A DNA stretch of 43,182 bases. It comes from Verrucomicrobiota bacterium. Lineage in GTDB: Bacteria > Verrucomicrobiota > Kiritimatiellia > Kiritimatiellales > Pontiellaceae. A model generated the notes under the pieces. The model made no database searches. It was given only the letters and a program-made list of their open reading frames with translations, and was not told the DNA's origin. A program made the position numbers and the translations under genes. Location of the stretch: positions 1 through 43,182 of the forward strand of contig JAJRRI010000076.1 in the NCBI GenBank assembly GCA_024279685.1, written 5' to 3'. Numbering within the stretch: the stretch's first letter is position 1; each line of letters starts with the position of its first letter. Shown here piece after piece: positions 19,454-30,082 of the stretch.

Positions 19454-19786
19454 CTATACGATGTGCACTCCTCGTTCTCCGGTCTGGATGCTGACGGCTT
19501 GATCGATGGAACTCACATAGATTTTTCCATCGCCGCGAAGGCCGGTGTGGGCGGCTTGTTCGATAACGGAAATGATGGCCTCGGCCTGTTCGTCTTTACA
19601 GACGATTTCGATCTTGGCGTGTTTCACCAAGTCCTCCATCTGGCACATTTTACCTTCTTCGATGTGCTGTGATCCGCATCCGCGAACCTCCACGACGCTG
19701 AAGCCGGGAAGCTCTTCGAGTTTGTGCAACGCCAATACGACGGCGTCGAGTTTGTGTTCTTTAATGTAGGCTTTGATCTCTTTCAT
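19454..19786 (-). CDS. PII-like protein of the heavy-metal-pump-associated type
   Basis: PII-like fold signature (VVEVRGCGSQ..., GLRGDGKIYVSSIDQAVSIQTGERG), located at the end of the RND operon. Confidence 0.82.
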   Translation of the reverse strand: MKEIKAYIKEHKLDAVVLALHKLEELPGFSVVEVRGCGSQHIEEGKMCQMEDLVKHAKIEIVCKDEQAEAIISVIEQAAHTGLRGDGKIYVSSIDQAVSIQTGERGVHIV

Positions 19787-19847
19787 GTTTGTTCTCCTTC
19801 CTCATTCTACAGCCGACGAGGCTGGACGCCTCGCCGGCCTTTTATAT

Positions 19848-22800
19848 TTAGGCCTTCACATCCTCGATCTTGAACCATTTGTAAAGGGATGGAATCACCA
19901 GCAGGGTCAGGATCGTGGAGGTGATGAGCCCTCCGATAACCACCGTGGCGAGCGGGCGCTGGACTTCGCTCCCCGTGCCGGTGGCGAGCAACAACGGAAT
20001 CAGCCCGAGCGCGGTCGTGATGGCGGTCATCAGCACCGGACGCAGGCGTAGGGTCGCCCCCTTCACCGAGGCTTCGTCGACGGGAACGCCGTCGCGGAGC
20101 AACTGGTTGAGGTAGGTGACGAGCACCATCCCATTCTCCACCGCAATACCAAACAGGGCGATGAATCCGACCGAGGCGGGGACGGACATATTTTGCCCGC
20201 TAACCCACAGAGCAATTACCCCGCCAACCAACGCCAACGGAATATTGAGTAGGATGAGCAAGGTATTCATGATGGAGTTGAAGCTGGTGTAGAGCAGCAG
20301 TGCAATGATGCCTAAGGTGATCGGCACCACCACGGCGAGGCGTTTATTGGCCTCTTGCTGCAGGCGGTATTCCCCGCCCCAGGTGGTGAGATAGCCGACC
20401 GGCAGGTCGATCTCAGCATCGATCTTGGCCTGCGCTTCTTCCACGAACGAGCCGATGTCGCGATCGGTCACATTGCACTGGATGGTAATAAAGCGCTGGT
20501 TGTTTTCGCGGGTAATTTGGCGCGGACCGACGATTTCCTCAATGGAAGCAAGCTGGGCGAGCGGCACACGCATGCCATTGGGAGCCTGTACGAGGATTTC
20601 CTTGATGGCGGCAATGTTGTTACGGGCTTCGGGCATGTAGCGCACGACGATATCGTACTGCCGGATGCCCTCGAAGATGGCTCCGGATGTCGCCCCGCCG
20701 ACCGCGGCTTGGATCACCTCTTGCACATCGGAGAGGTTGAGGCCGTAGCGAGTAATGGCCTCGCGGTCGGGCTGAATGAGCAATTGCGGAACTCCGCCCA
20801 TTTGCGCCACCTGCACGTCGGCCGCGCCGGGCACGTCTTGCACCACGGCCGCAATGCGATCGGCCGTTTGCTTCAGCACGTCCAAATCGTCGCCAAAGAG
20901 TTTGATGGCGAGCTCGGCGCGAACGCCCTCAAGCAGCTCGGCCACCGTCATCTCGATGGGCTGGGTCAGGTTCGACAACACGCCCGGCAGATAGCCGAGT
21001 TCATCGCGGATGATATTTTCCATCGCCTCTTGATTCCCAGGTTCTCGCCACTCGGCTTTAGGTTTGAGCAGCACATACATTTCCGCCGAGTTGACGGGGT
21101 CGGAGTGCGCGCCGACTTCGCCGCGGCCAATGCGGGTGACGACTTCGCGCACCTCAGGAATCTTCATCAGGCGGCGTTCGGCAATCAAAGTGACGCGCTT
21201 GGATTCGGTGAGCGCAATCGACGGGGCCATCGTTAGGCGGACCACAATGGTGCCTTCGCGCAGCTTAGGCGTAAACTCGCTTCCAAGTTTGGGGAAAACG
21301 AGCGCCCCAATCAGCATCAAGAGCACGGCGAGCCCAACCGCGAGCGCACGGAAGCGGACGAACAGCTTAACGACGGGAAGATAGAGCTTCGTCAGCCCAC
21401 GGATGAGTAGCGGTTCCTTGCCGCCTTTTCCACCCTTTGGACGGCGCATTAAAAGGTGTCCAAAAACGGGGGCCTGAAGTACAGCAAAGACCAGCGAACC
21501 GAGCATGGCGAGCGCGACGGTGTAGGCCAGTGGCTTGAAGGTTTTTCCTTCGACGCCCTGCAAGGTGAAGAGCGGAAGAAAGACCACAATGATGATGGCA
21601 ATGGCGAAGGCGATCGGGCGCAACACCTCTTGGCTGGCGCGGCGCACGACGTGGATGCGCGGCTCGGAGGGGTCGGACTCGCGCAGGGTGCGGTCGATAT
21701 TCTCGACCATCACGATCGTGCCGTCGACCATCATCCCGATGGCAATCGCCAGGCCGCCGAGCGACATGAGGTTGGCCGACATGCCCAGCTGCTTCATGGC
21801 AATGATGGCAAACATGACCGAGAAGGGAATCGAAGCGGCAACCACGATGCTCGGGCGGAACCCACCCATGAAGACGAGTAAAACTAAGGCGACAAGAATA
21901 ATCCCTTGGATCAGCGCGCTCAAGACGGTTTTCACCGAGGATTCCACGATATCCTTCTGCTGGTAGTATGGAACGATGTTCACCCCTTCGGGCAACATTC
22001 CGTTGATCTCTTCGATCTTATCTTCCACCCGCTGAATCACGGTGGAGGCATTGGAGCCAAACAGCTTGATGACCATGCCAGACACCACCTCGCCTTCGCC
22101 GTTGCGGGTTTGCACTCCGCGCCGGATCGCGCCGCCGATTTTTACGGTGGCAATATCACGCAGATAGACGGGACGTCCATCGACGGTCTTCACGACAATG
22201 GCGTTCAGATCGTTGATGCCCGTGGCGAGGCCAACGGAGCGGACGATCAACTCTTCCGCGTTTTTTTCGATAAACTGCGCGCCGACATTGAGGTTGTTGG
22301 CCTCGATGCGTGCGATGACATCGCGCAACGTCAGGTTGTACCGCTGCAGATTAGCTGGATCCACATCCACCTGATACTGCTTTTCAAACCCCCCAATACC
22401 GAGCACTTCCGTCACCCCCGGAACCGTCTGGAGGTTGAACTTGATGACCCAGTCCTGGATGGAGCGCAGATCTTCCAGCGAATGGGTCCCGGTGGTATCA
22501 TCGAGATAGTAGAAGAGCACGAGCCCCATTCCGGTGGAGATCGGGCCCATTCCGGGATCGCCAAATCCTTCGGGGATCTGCTCGCGGGCCTCCGCCAGCC
22601 GTTCACTGACGACTTGGCGACAGAAGTAGATATCCAATCCATCCTTGAAATAGATATTCACCACGGAGAGGCCAAAGTTGGAGACACTGCGGACTTTTTC
22701 CACCCCCGGCAATCCGGCCATGGCGGCTTCGACGGGGTAGGTAACATATTTTTCCACCTCTTCCGGCGCGAGGCCTTCGGTGGTGGTGAAAATCTGCACA

Positions 22801-22934
22801 AGGTTGGGCGAAACATCCGGGAACGCATCCACCGGAAGTTGCCGGTAGCTAAAGTAGCCGGCGATAATTACGATCAGCGTCAGCACCACGATGACTAACC
22901 GCCGCTGAAGTGCAAAATGTACAATTCCTGACAT
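19848..22934 (-). CDS. Heavy-metal RND efflux transporter (CusA/CzcA family), copy 1
   Basis: RND architecture; LGGLAIAIGMMVDGTIVMVENIDR; FPDVSPNLVQI; start at MSGIVHFALQRR (22934). Confidence 0.93.
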   Translation of the reverse strand: MSGIVHFALQRRLVIVVLTLIVIIAGYFSYRQLPVDAFPDVSPNLVQIFTTTEGLAPEEVEKYVTYPVEAAMAGLPGVEKVRSVSNFGLSVVNIYFKDGLDIYFCRQVVSERLAEAREQIPEGFGDPGMGPISTGMGLVLFYYLDDTTGTHSLEDLRSIQDWVIKFNLQTVPGVTEVLGIGGFEKQYQVDVDPANLQRYNLTLRDVIARIEANNLNVGAQFIEKNAEELIVRSVGLATGINDLNAIVVKTVDGRPVYLRDIATVKIGGAIRRGVQTRNGEGEVVSGMVIKLFGSNASTVIQRVEDKIEEINGMLPEGVNIVPYYQQKDIVESSVKTVLSALIQGIILVALVLLVFMGGFRPSIVVAASIPFSVMFAIIAMKQLGMSANLMSLGGLAIAIGMMVDGTIVMVENIDRTLRESDPSEPRIHVVRRASQEVLRPIAFAIAIIIVVFLPLFTLQGVEGKTFKPLAYTVALAMLGSLVFAVLQAPVFGHLLMRRPKGGKGGKEPLLIRGLTKLYLPVVKLFVRFRALAVGLAVLLMLIGALVFPKLGSEFTPKLREGTIVVRLTMAPSIALTESKRVTLIAERRLMKIPEVREVVTRIGRGEVGAHSDPVNSAEMYVLLKPKAEWREPGNQEAMENIIRDELGYLPGVLSNLTQPIEMTVAELLEGVRAELAIKLFGDDLDVLKQTADRIAAVVQDVPGAADVQVAQMGGVPQLLIQPDREAITRYGLNLSDVQEVIQAAVGGATSGAIFEGIRQYDIVVRYMPEARNNIAAIKEILVQAPNGMRVPLAQLASIEEIVGPRQITRENNQRFITIQCNVTDRDIGSFVEEAQAKIDAEIDLPVGYLTTWGGEYRLQQEANKRLAVVVPITLGIIALLLYTSFNSIMNTLLILLNIPLALVGGVIALWVSGQNMSVPASVGFIALFGIAVENGMVLVTYLNQLLRDGVPVDEASVKGATLRLRPVLMTAITTALGLIPLLLATGTGSEVQRPLATVVIGGLITSTILTLLVIPSLYKWFKIEDVKA

Positions 22935-23100
22935 GGGAAAACTCCTTATGCGGCTTTGCCGCACCGTTTAGATTTTAGATTGCCGATTGCTGATTTGTGG
23001 GGCTGCGACGCCTTTGTTTGGAAACGGCCAACGCCGCTTGAGTTCCACAAATCGGAAATCAAAAATCGACCATCGGAAATATTGGGGGGGTTGCATGGGA

Positions 23101-24009
23101 TTAGTGGGAATGGCCAGAATTCATCTCGCCGCGGTCGAGTTCGGCCTTGAGCGTGAAGGCTCCTTTAGAGACATAGCGCTCGCCCGCCTTGAGGCCGGAG
23201 AGCACTTCCACCTGCGTACGGTTGGCGTGACCGAGTTTAACGTGGCGCGGCTTGAAGCCTTGATCGGTTTCAACAAAGACCGAGATCCCTTCTTCCAAGG
23301 TTTGGAGGGCGGTGAGTGGAATAACCACTTGGGCCGCTTCGGTGCCGATTTGCACTTCGGCGGTAATGAACATGCCCGGTTTCCACGTTCCATCTGGGTT
23401 GGGCAGCACCACGCGGGCATAGCCGGTGCGGGTGCGCTCGTCGAGCGTGGGGCTGACGTAGTCGATCACGCCCTGCGCCGGTTCCAGATGCTCGCCGCCT
23501 GAGACGGTGACGGTCTGTCCTTTGCGAACCCGCGCCAGATCCTTTTGGTAGAGCGTCACATTCACCCAGACATCGCTCAGGTCGGCGATGGAATAGATGC
23601 TCCGGTCGGTCTGAAGGCTTTCACCGAGCGTGATGTGCTTGTCGGTCACCACGCCGTCAACCATCGCCTTGAGCGGATAAGGCGTCAGGCTATCGTTGCC
23701 TTCTAATATTGCGACGACCTCACCTTTTTTAACCGGATCGCCAATGTTTTTCTTCACCTCCAGTACCACGCCCGGATAGCGCGGAACGACATGCGCCAGC
23801 CGATCCTGATTAATCTGAATTTCGCCCGGAAGCACCGTCTCCATGGTGAGGGTTCCGCCCGCCGCCGTGGCTAGCTCAATGCCGAATTCCTTCAGCACTT
23901 CGGGCGAGAGCTGGATGGCTTCTTCTTCGTGTTCCTTATGCCCCTGTTCTTCTGCCGTTACTCCGCCAACCCCGCAGGCCAGTCCCATCATCAAATAGAT
24001 TATCTTCAT
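23101..24009 (-). CDS. RND efflux periplasmic adaptor subunit, copy 1
   Basis: Signal peptide, RYPGVVLEVKKNIGDPVKKGEVVAILEG, C-terminal GLKAGERYVSKGAFTLKAELDRGEMNSGHSH. Confidence 0.9.
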   Translation of the reverse strand: MKIIYLMMGLACGVGGVTAEEQGHKEHEEEAIQLSPEVLKEFGIELATAAGGTLTMETVLPGEIQINQDRLAHVVPRYPGVVLEVKKNIGDPVKKGEVVAILEGNDSLTPYPLKAMVDGVVTDKHITLGESLQTDRSIYSIADLSDVWVNVTLYQKDLARVRKGQTVTVSGGEHLEPAQGVIDYVSPTLDERTRTGYARVVLPNPDGTWKPGMFITAEVQIGTEAAQVVIPLTALQTLEEGISVFVETDQGFKPRHVKLGHANRTQVEVLSGLKAGERYVSKGAFTLKAELDRGEMNSGHSH

Positions 24010-25268
24010 TATTCTTCTCCTGTGGTCTTTATTTTGAACTCTTCATTCGTAATTGTCCCCGCGCCCACGAGACTTTCCAGCTCCGCGCGGGCTTGGTGGT
24101 AGGCGAGTAGGGCGTTGACATAGCGGATCTCCTGCCCGAAAAGTCCGCGCAAGGCATCGAGCAGGTCGAGCGAACTGAACAGCCCTTTTTCATAGCCATC
24201 GGTTGCTTCCGCGTATGCTTTTTTGGCGGTGGGTAGTTGTTTTTCCTGCAAGCTGGAAATCTGTGCATAGGCCGTTTGTACCTCGCGGGATTTATCGAGT
24301 AGCGTCTGCTGCAATTCCAGCCGAACGGCCATCCGCTCGTCCTCCGCCTGCAAGGTGCGGATGCGGGCGGCCTCGCGGTTGCCCTGGTTCCGGTTGCCAA
24401 AGGTAAGTGGAACGGAGAGGCCGAATACAAACGCCTGATCGTCGCTTTCTTCCAAGAGTCGAAATCCTGCACCTAGATCAATGCTCGGAATTCGCTCGGC
24501 ATCGGCCGCAATCGCTTCCGCCTGCCGCTGGCGAATCCGGGTTTCGGCTCGGAGTAGGGCGGGATGCCGATCCAGCCGCGCCATGAGTTCCGCTGCGGAA
24601 TCTGGGGCAACGATCTGCTCCAGATGACCTTCGAGCGCGGTCACTTCGACCGCGCTTCCGCCCCACAGAGCGGCAAGCATGGTTTTGGCCGCGTCGAGCG
24701 CGAGCACCATGTTTTGGACTTCGAGTTCGGCATCGGCGAGTTCAAGGTTGGCTCGGCTGATTTCCAGTCGATGGGCGCGACCCGCCGTAACGCGTTGTTC
24801 CGCCTTTTTCACGACACGTTGTGCGATCTCCACCTGCCGGGCGGCGAGCGCCAGCCGCGACTCCGCCGCGAGGGCGGTATAGAAGGCTCGGATGGTCACT
24901 CGTTCCAGCGCCAGACGGCGGCCGTCGAGGTTCCATTGAGCCACCTCACCGCGCAACAGCGCGGCCTTTTTGCGCTTCGAGCGCTTGCCGCCCAGCTCGA
25001 AGGTTTGGCTGAGCATGAAGGTATATTCGGCGGAATCTCCGCCCGAAAATCCGCCCGACCCGAACACGTTTTCCGCCTCGGCACCCAGCACGGGATTGAG
25101 CCAAAGGCCAGCTTGCAAGGCTTCCGCCTGCGTGGCCAGAATTTCCGCTTCGGCCACCGATAGCGCCGGGTGATTGCTCACCACCCGTGAGATCGCCGTC
25201 GGCAGATCCAGCGGGGCGGCCAGCGAACTACTTGCCGCCAGACCCAAAAGTATAATCATTTTCTTCAT
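24009..25268 (-). CDS. TolC family outer membrane protein, copy 1
   Basis: ALSVAEAEILATQAEALQAGLWLNPVL...LSQTFELGGKRSKRK; start at internal ATG 25268. Confidence 0.9.
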   Translation of the reverse strand: MKKMIILLGLAASSSLAAPLDLPTAISRVVSNHPALSVAEAEILATQAEALQAGLWLNPVLGAEAENVFGSGGFSGGDSAEYTFMLSQTFELGGKRSKRKKAALLRGEVAQWNLDGRRLALERVTIRAFYTALAAESRLALAARQVEIAQRVVKKAEQRVTAGRAHRLEISRANLELADAELEVQNMVLALDAAKTMLAALWGGSAVEVTALEGHLEQIVAPDSAAELMARLDRHPALLRAETRIRQRQAEAIAADAERIPSIDLGAGFRLLEESDDQAFVFGLSVPLTFGNRNQGNREAARIRTLQAEDERMAVRLELQQTLLDKSREVQTAYAQISSLQEKQLPTAKKAYAEATDGYEKGLFSSLDLLDALRGLFGQEIRYVNALLAYHQARAELESLVGAGTITNEEFKIKTTGEE

Positions 25269-25363
25269 ACGTTTCTCCTTATAGACACACGGTTCCCTAA
25301 AACTGGGAAATAGAGCACAAACCTCCATTCGTGGAATGGAGGTTTGATGAAAAGGAGAACGGA

Positions 25364-25738
25364 TCAAATACGAAGAATAATCGTATTGAGATGCCAGAGG
25401 GTATGAGAGGGGGGATTGGGCGAGGAGGCCCTCCGGACGGAATCACCCCGCAGTCGTTGCGGAGTGTCGAACGGAAGGATTATGCTCACGGCCAGGGGCG
25501 GCATCAAATCGAGCGTTTTAATCTGCGACGTATCATCGCGGAACTCGTGTTCATGCGAACCCGCGTTCGCCGAACAGTCGCACAGATCTGGACATTCCAA
25601 GCCTACCGCGCACGTTATGCAATCCCGCTCGGCGCCGAAAGAACCGTGGGGGCACATTAACAAGCCAAGCAACAGGGTCATGAATAGAATCACCCCGCTT
25701 TTCTTTAAAAATCCTTTGGCTACTACACGCATAAACAA
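25364..25738 (-). CDS. Small Cys-rich secreted protein
   Basis: Signal peptide; CITCAVGLECPDLCDC cluster; first gene position of the RND operon. Confidence 0.55.
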   Translation of the reverse strand: MFMRVVAKGFLKKSGVILFMTLLLGLLMCPHGSFGAERDCITCAVGLECPDLCDCSANAGSHEHEFRDDTSQIKTLDLMPPLAVSIILPFDTPQRLRGDSVRRASSPNPPSHTLWHLNTIILRI

Positions 25739-25823
25739 ACAGACCTTAAACCCATTTTAGTGTTCAATAATACACTCATCTCCAAGGGATGGAAGGGTTT
25801 TTCCACCCCTTGGAGTGCGGAAC

Positions 25824-28800
25824 TTAATGCGTTTCCCTTTTTTGGCGGTTCTCGACCCACTCGTAGATGGAGGGCAGGACGAAGAGGGTTAGGAAGGTTG
25901 ATGTGGCCAGACCAAAAACCACCACGGCGGCGAGCGGACGTTGTACCTCGGCACCCGCACCCCGCGAAAGCAGGAGCGGAAGCCACCCAAACAAGGTGGT
26001 GAGCGTGGTCATAATCACCGGCCGAAAGCGAATGAGACTTCCGTTAATGACCGCATCTCGGACGTTTTTTCCCTCGCGCCGCTGGTCGTTGAAGTCGGTC
26101 AGCAAGACCATGGAATCTTGCATGGCGATTCCGAAGAGCGCAATGAAACCGATGGAGGCAGGGACGGAAAGATATTGTCCGGTAATCCATAGGCCGAGCA
26201 CTCCACCGATGAGGGCCATCGGCACGTTAAACAGAATCATGGCGGCGTGTCGCAAGGAGTGGAAGGTAATCCACAACAAGATGAAGATCGAGAGGATCAC
26301 GATTGGGACAATAACCGACAAACGCTTCATCGCCCGGCGCTGTTGCTCGAACTGTCCGCCGTATTCGATGAAGACTCCTTTGGGGAGCTCGATCTTTTCG
26401 GCGACGACGGCTTGGATGTCGCTCAGTACTTCGCTCAGCGCGCGGTCCTTAATGTTGCCTTGCACAATCCAGCGCCGCTGGTTTTTCTCGCGGTTGATCT
26501 GCAAGGGGCCTTCGGATTGTTCGATATGAGCCAGTTGGTCGAGCCGGAGCAACGCGCCATCGGCGGAGCGGATGAGTAATTCGCGCAAGTGCTCGGGCGT
26601 GGAGCGGAACTCCGGCGCGAGTCGTACGTGGATGCCATAGCGTCGGGTGTTTTGATAGAGCGTACCCACCACCTCGCCGCCAATCGCCATTTCAACCTGC
26701 TCCAATACGGTATCGCCCGGCACGCCGTAGCGGGCGAGCGCTTCGTGATCGAGCATGACCTTAAATTGAGGCTGACCAAAGCTTTGCTCTACCGAGAGAT
26801 CGACCAATCCATCAATGCTGGAAAGGGCCGCGCGCATGTCCTCCGCCACCCCACGAATTTCGTCGAGCTCTTCGCCGTAGATCTTGATCGCGCGCTGCGC
26901 GCGAACGCCCGAGAGCATCTCATCGAACAGATGTTGAATCGGTTGTGAGAAGTTCACCTGCACGCCAGGGAAGGCTTCGAGGCGCGGACGAAGTTCGTCC
27001 ACGATCCGTGCTTTCTCTTTCTTGGAATCAAGCTCAATGTGAATCATGGCAAAGTTAACCGGGTGCGGATGACTGCCCGCCTCCGGGCGGCCAATCATGG
27101 CCACGACTTCGCGAATGCCTTCGACCTCCATGATTTCGGTGGTCAGTTGTCCAATCGTTTTTTCGGCGGCTTCGAGGGAAATCGAAGGGGTCATGCCCAC
27201 ATCGACGGTGATGGCCCCTTCGTCACGTACAGGGATACATTCTGTGCCGAGCTGTCGGAGGGTGAATCCGGCCAAAAGGATCAATGCCCCAATGAGCAGG
27301 AAGACTACAATCTTGGCATTGAGCGCGGCGGTGAGCAAGCGGCGGTAGCCGGCGAGTAACCCACGGAAGAACGCGGAGTCTTTTTTCGACTTTGCTTTGA
27401 GGAGGAAGCTGGCCAGCACGGGGCCGATCGCCAACGCAAAGACGATGGATCCGGCGAGGGCCAGCATGACGGTGTACGCTAGGGGCTTAAACATTTTTCC
27501 TTCGGTGGCATCGAACGAAAGAATCGGGAAAAAGACCACGATCACAATCATAATAGCGAAGGCGATGGGCCGCCCAACCTCTGTGACGGCGGCGCAAATG
27601 ACTTCCATTCGAGGTTTTCCCTCTTCCTGTTTCATGCCCATGAAGCGGTGGATGTTTTCGGTGACCACAATCGATCCATCGACCAAGAGGCCGAGCGCGA
27701 TCGCAATGCCGCCGAGCGACATGAGGTTGGCGGAAATACCGAAGTAGTTCATGCCAATGACCGCAACCAACGCACAAAAGGGCATCGCCAAGGCGACGAT
27801 AATCGCGGCGCGAAAACAGCCGAGAAAGGCGAAGAGCACCAGCAAAACCAACGCCATACCTTGTAGCAGCGCGGTTTTAACCGTGTTCGTGGCATTGGCC
27901 ACGAGGTCGGCCTGTTCGTAGTACGGCACGAGCTTCACGCCTTCGGGCAGGCCTTCTTTCAACTGCTCGACCTTTTCATATAAAGCCTCGATGACATCGG
28001 AGGAGTTGGCTCCAAAGAGCTTCATCACAATGCCGGAGACGACTTCTTCGCCTTCGTTGAGCGTCACCACGCCACGGCGCAGCTCGGGGCCATATTCCAC
28101 TTCCGCCACGTCCGCAATGGAGACGGGCGTGCCATCTTCGGTTTTAAGGGTGATGCCACGAATGTCGTCGAGCGTGCGTAGAAATCCAATGCCGCGAACC
28201 AAATGTTCCTCGGAGTTCAGTTGCAGATACTGCCCGCCGACGTTGCGATTATTCGCCTGTACAGCAGTGGCCACATCTTCGATGACCAATCCATATTGGT
28301 GCAAGAGGAACGGGTCGACTTGGATTTGATATTGAAGTACAAATCCGCCCGCGCTGAGGATTCCAGTCACTCCGGGGATGGTTTGTAACTGCCGCTTGAC
28401 CACCCAATCGTTGACATCGCGCAGGTAGGTTAGCTCATCCATCCCAGCGGTATCCGCTCCCTCTTCGAGTTCGAGGTAATAGAGAAACACCTGCCCGAGG
28501 CCGGTTGAAATCGGCCCGAGTGCCGGAGGTTCTAATCCCGCGGGCAGACTTGCCATGGCCGAGGTCAGTCGTTCCGAAACCAACTGCCGCGCAAAGTAAA
28601 TGTCGGTGTCGTCGGTGAAGTAGACATAGATCACCGCCATGCCAAAGGCCGACGTCGATTTGATCAACGTCACGTTGGGTAGGCCGTTCATCGCGGTTTC
28701 GATCGGATAGGTGATGAGCTGCTCAATCTCTTCCGGCGCCATGCCGTCCGCTTCCGCAAAGACGGGAACCATGATCGGGGAAATATCGGGAAAGGCCTCC

Positions 28801-28907
28801 ACATCCAGCCGTTGATATTCATAGATTCCAAGTCCTACGACCGCCAGTAAAGCCAGTAAGACCAGGCCGCGATTATTTAATGCCGCTTTAATTATACGTT
28901 CAATCAT
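25824..28907 (-). CDS. Heavy-metal RND efflux transporter (CusA/CzcA family), copy 2
   Basis: RND architecture; LGGIAIALGLLVDGSIVVTENIHR; AFPDISPIMVPV. Confidence 0.93.
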   Translation of the reverse strand: MIERIIKAALNNRGLVLLALLAVVGLGIYEYQRLDVEAFPDISPIMVPVFAEADGMAPEEIEQLITYPIETAMNGLPNVTLIKSTSAFGMAVIYVYFTDDTDIYFARQLVSERLTSAMASLPAGLEPPALGPISTGLGQVFLYYLELEEGADTAGMDELTYLRDVNDWVVKRQLQTIPGVTGILSAGGFVLQYQIQVDPFLLHQYGLVIEDVATAVQANNRNVGGQYLQLNSEEHLVRGIGFLRTLDDIRGITLKTEDGTPVSIADVAEVEYGPELRRGVVTLNEGEEVVSGIVMKLFGANSSDVIEALYEKVEQLKEGLPEGVKLVPYYEQADLVANATNTVKTALLQGMALVLLVLFAFLGCFRAAIIVALAMPFCALVAVIGMNYFGISANLMSLGGIAIALGLLVDGSIVVTENIHRFMGMKQEEGKPRMEVICAAVTEVGRPIAFAIMIVIVVFFPILSFDATEGKMFKPLAYTVMLALAGSIVFALAIGPVLASFLLKAKSKKDSAFFRGLLAGYRRLLTAALNAKIVVFLLIGALILLAGFTLRQLGTECIPVRDEGAITVDVGMTPSISLEAAEKTIGQLTTEIMEVEGIREVVAMIGRPEAGSHPHPVNFAMIHIELDSKKEKARIVDELRPRLEAFPGVQVNFSQPIQHLFDEMLSGVRAQRAIKIYGEELDEIRGVAEDMRAALSSIDGLVDLSVEQSFGQPQFKVMLDHEALARYGVPGDTVLEQVEMAIGGEVVGTLYQNTRRYGIHVRLAPEFRSTPEHLRELLIRSADGALLRLDQLAHIEQSEGPLQINREKNQRRWIVQGNIKDRALSEVLSDIQAVVAEKIELPKGVFIEYGGQFEQQRRAMKRLSVIVPIVILSIFILLWITFHSLRHAAMILFNVPMALIGGVLGLWITGQYLSVPASIGFIALFGIAMQDSMVLLTDFNDQRREGKNVRDAVINGSLIRFRPVIMTTLTTLFGWLPLLLSRGAGAEVQRPLAAVVVFGLATSTFLTLFVLPSIYEWVENRQKRETH

Positions 28908-28916
28908 GAGGGTCTC

Positions 28917-30080
28917 CTAATGTCCGTGTCCGGCATGAGGATCCATGCCACTGGTGATCATCTCAGCCTTCAAGGAAAACGACCCTTGTGCGACATATTC
29001 TTCGCCCGCTTCGAGGCCTTGCACGATCTCGACAAAATGGGGTTCGCCGATCCCAACTTTGACCTCCCGGCTTTCAAAGCCCGTTTCAGAAGGCACAAAA
29101 ACTAACCACTCTCCATCCACTTTTTGTACCGCGTTGCGCTCAATACGCACCGGCACTGAGGCGGATCCGGTCATGATTCGGGCTCGTACAAAGGCGCCCG
29201 GCGCGAAGTCATCATCGACTCCATCGAGGATGCACCGTGCCGTAAAGGTACGCGTTTCCTCGGAAATAAGCGGGCTCACGAATTTGATGGTGCCCGAGGC
29301 GGTATGTCCATCGTGGGCAATGAAATCTACCTACATGCCTTTGCGGATAACGTGCATGAAGCGCGGGAAAATACTAATATCCGCCCAGACGGTTGAAAGG
29401 TTGGCCACCTCAAATAGCACCTTATCTTCTCCTGCGGCCTCGCCGGTGGAAATAAAACGGGTGACAATGACGCCATCCAACGGAGCCGTTACGCTGTAGA
29501 CGGCGAGGGTGGCTCTGTTTTCAAGCGAAGCGAGGAGATCCCCCTTTTTTACTTCATCGCCAATTTCCACAAAAACCTCCCGCACCACGCTCGAATAGCG
29601 CGGCGAAATAGCGGCCGACCGGTCGCGGTTTAAACGAATTTCAGCGGGTAATATGACCGACGTCGAAATCGACCCCGCGCTCGCCGTGCCCAGCTTTAGA
29701 TCCATTTTTTGTATAATCTCCGGCGAAAGATAAATGGCCCCGCCGCCTTCATCGCCATGATCATGCCCCGCGTGATCGTCGTGTCCATCCGAGCCATGGT
29801 CGTGCCCCGCGTGGTTGTCGTGTTCTGCATGATCATGACCCTCATGCGCGGCATGGTCGTCATGTTTTTCCGCAACGGGGTCATGGCCGTGGTGTTCCAG
29901 CTTCTTTTGCTCCATTTCTTTTTCGAGTCCTGCCAAACTAGGTAGGGTATATTTTTCCCCGGTGGCCTGTTGTTCGAGGCAGGTCGGGCAGTCGCAGGTT
30001 GTTTCTCCCGCGTGGTTGTGTTGTGCAAATGTACTGAGGGCAAAGCAGAGGCTTCCGAGTATCCAGATTGATTTTTTCAT
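28917..30080 (-). pseudogene. RND efflux periplasmic adaptor, copy 2, split by an in-frame TAG at 29331-29333
   Basis: 29331-30080 ends ...VIRKGM-TAG; same frame continues VDFIAHDGHTASGTIKFVSPLISEETRTFTAR through 28917. Includes His-rich N-terminal segment. Confidence 0.85.
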
Positions 30081-30082
30081 TC

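Noticed and set aside
20355-22898. Long plus-strand ORFs (20355-21236, 21906-22898) opposite RND transporter 1
   Set aside because: Antisense shadow ORFs in GC-rich coding DNA; His/Asp-rich composition is a codon-mirror artefact.
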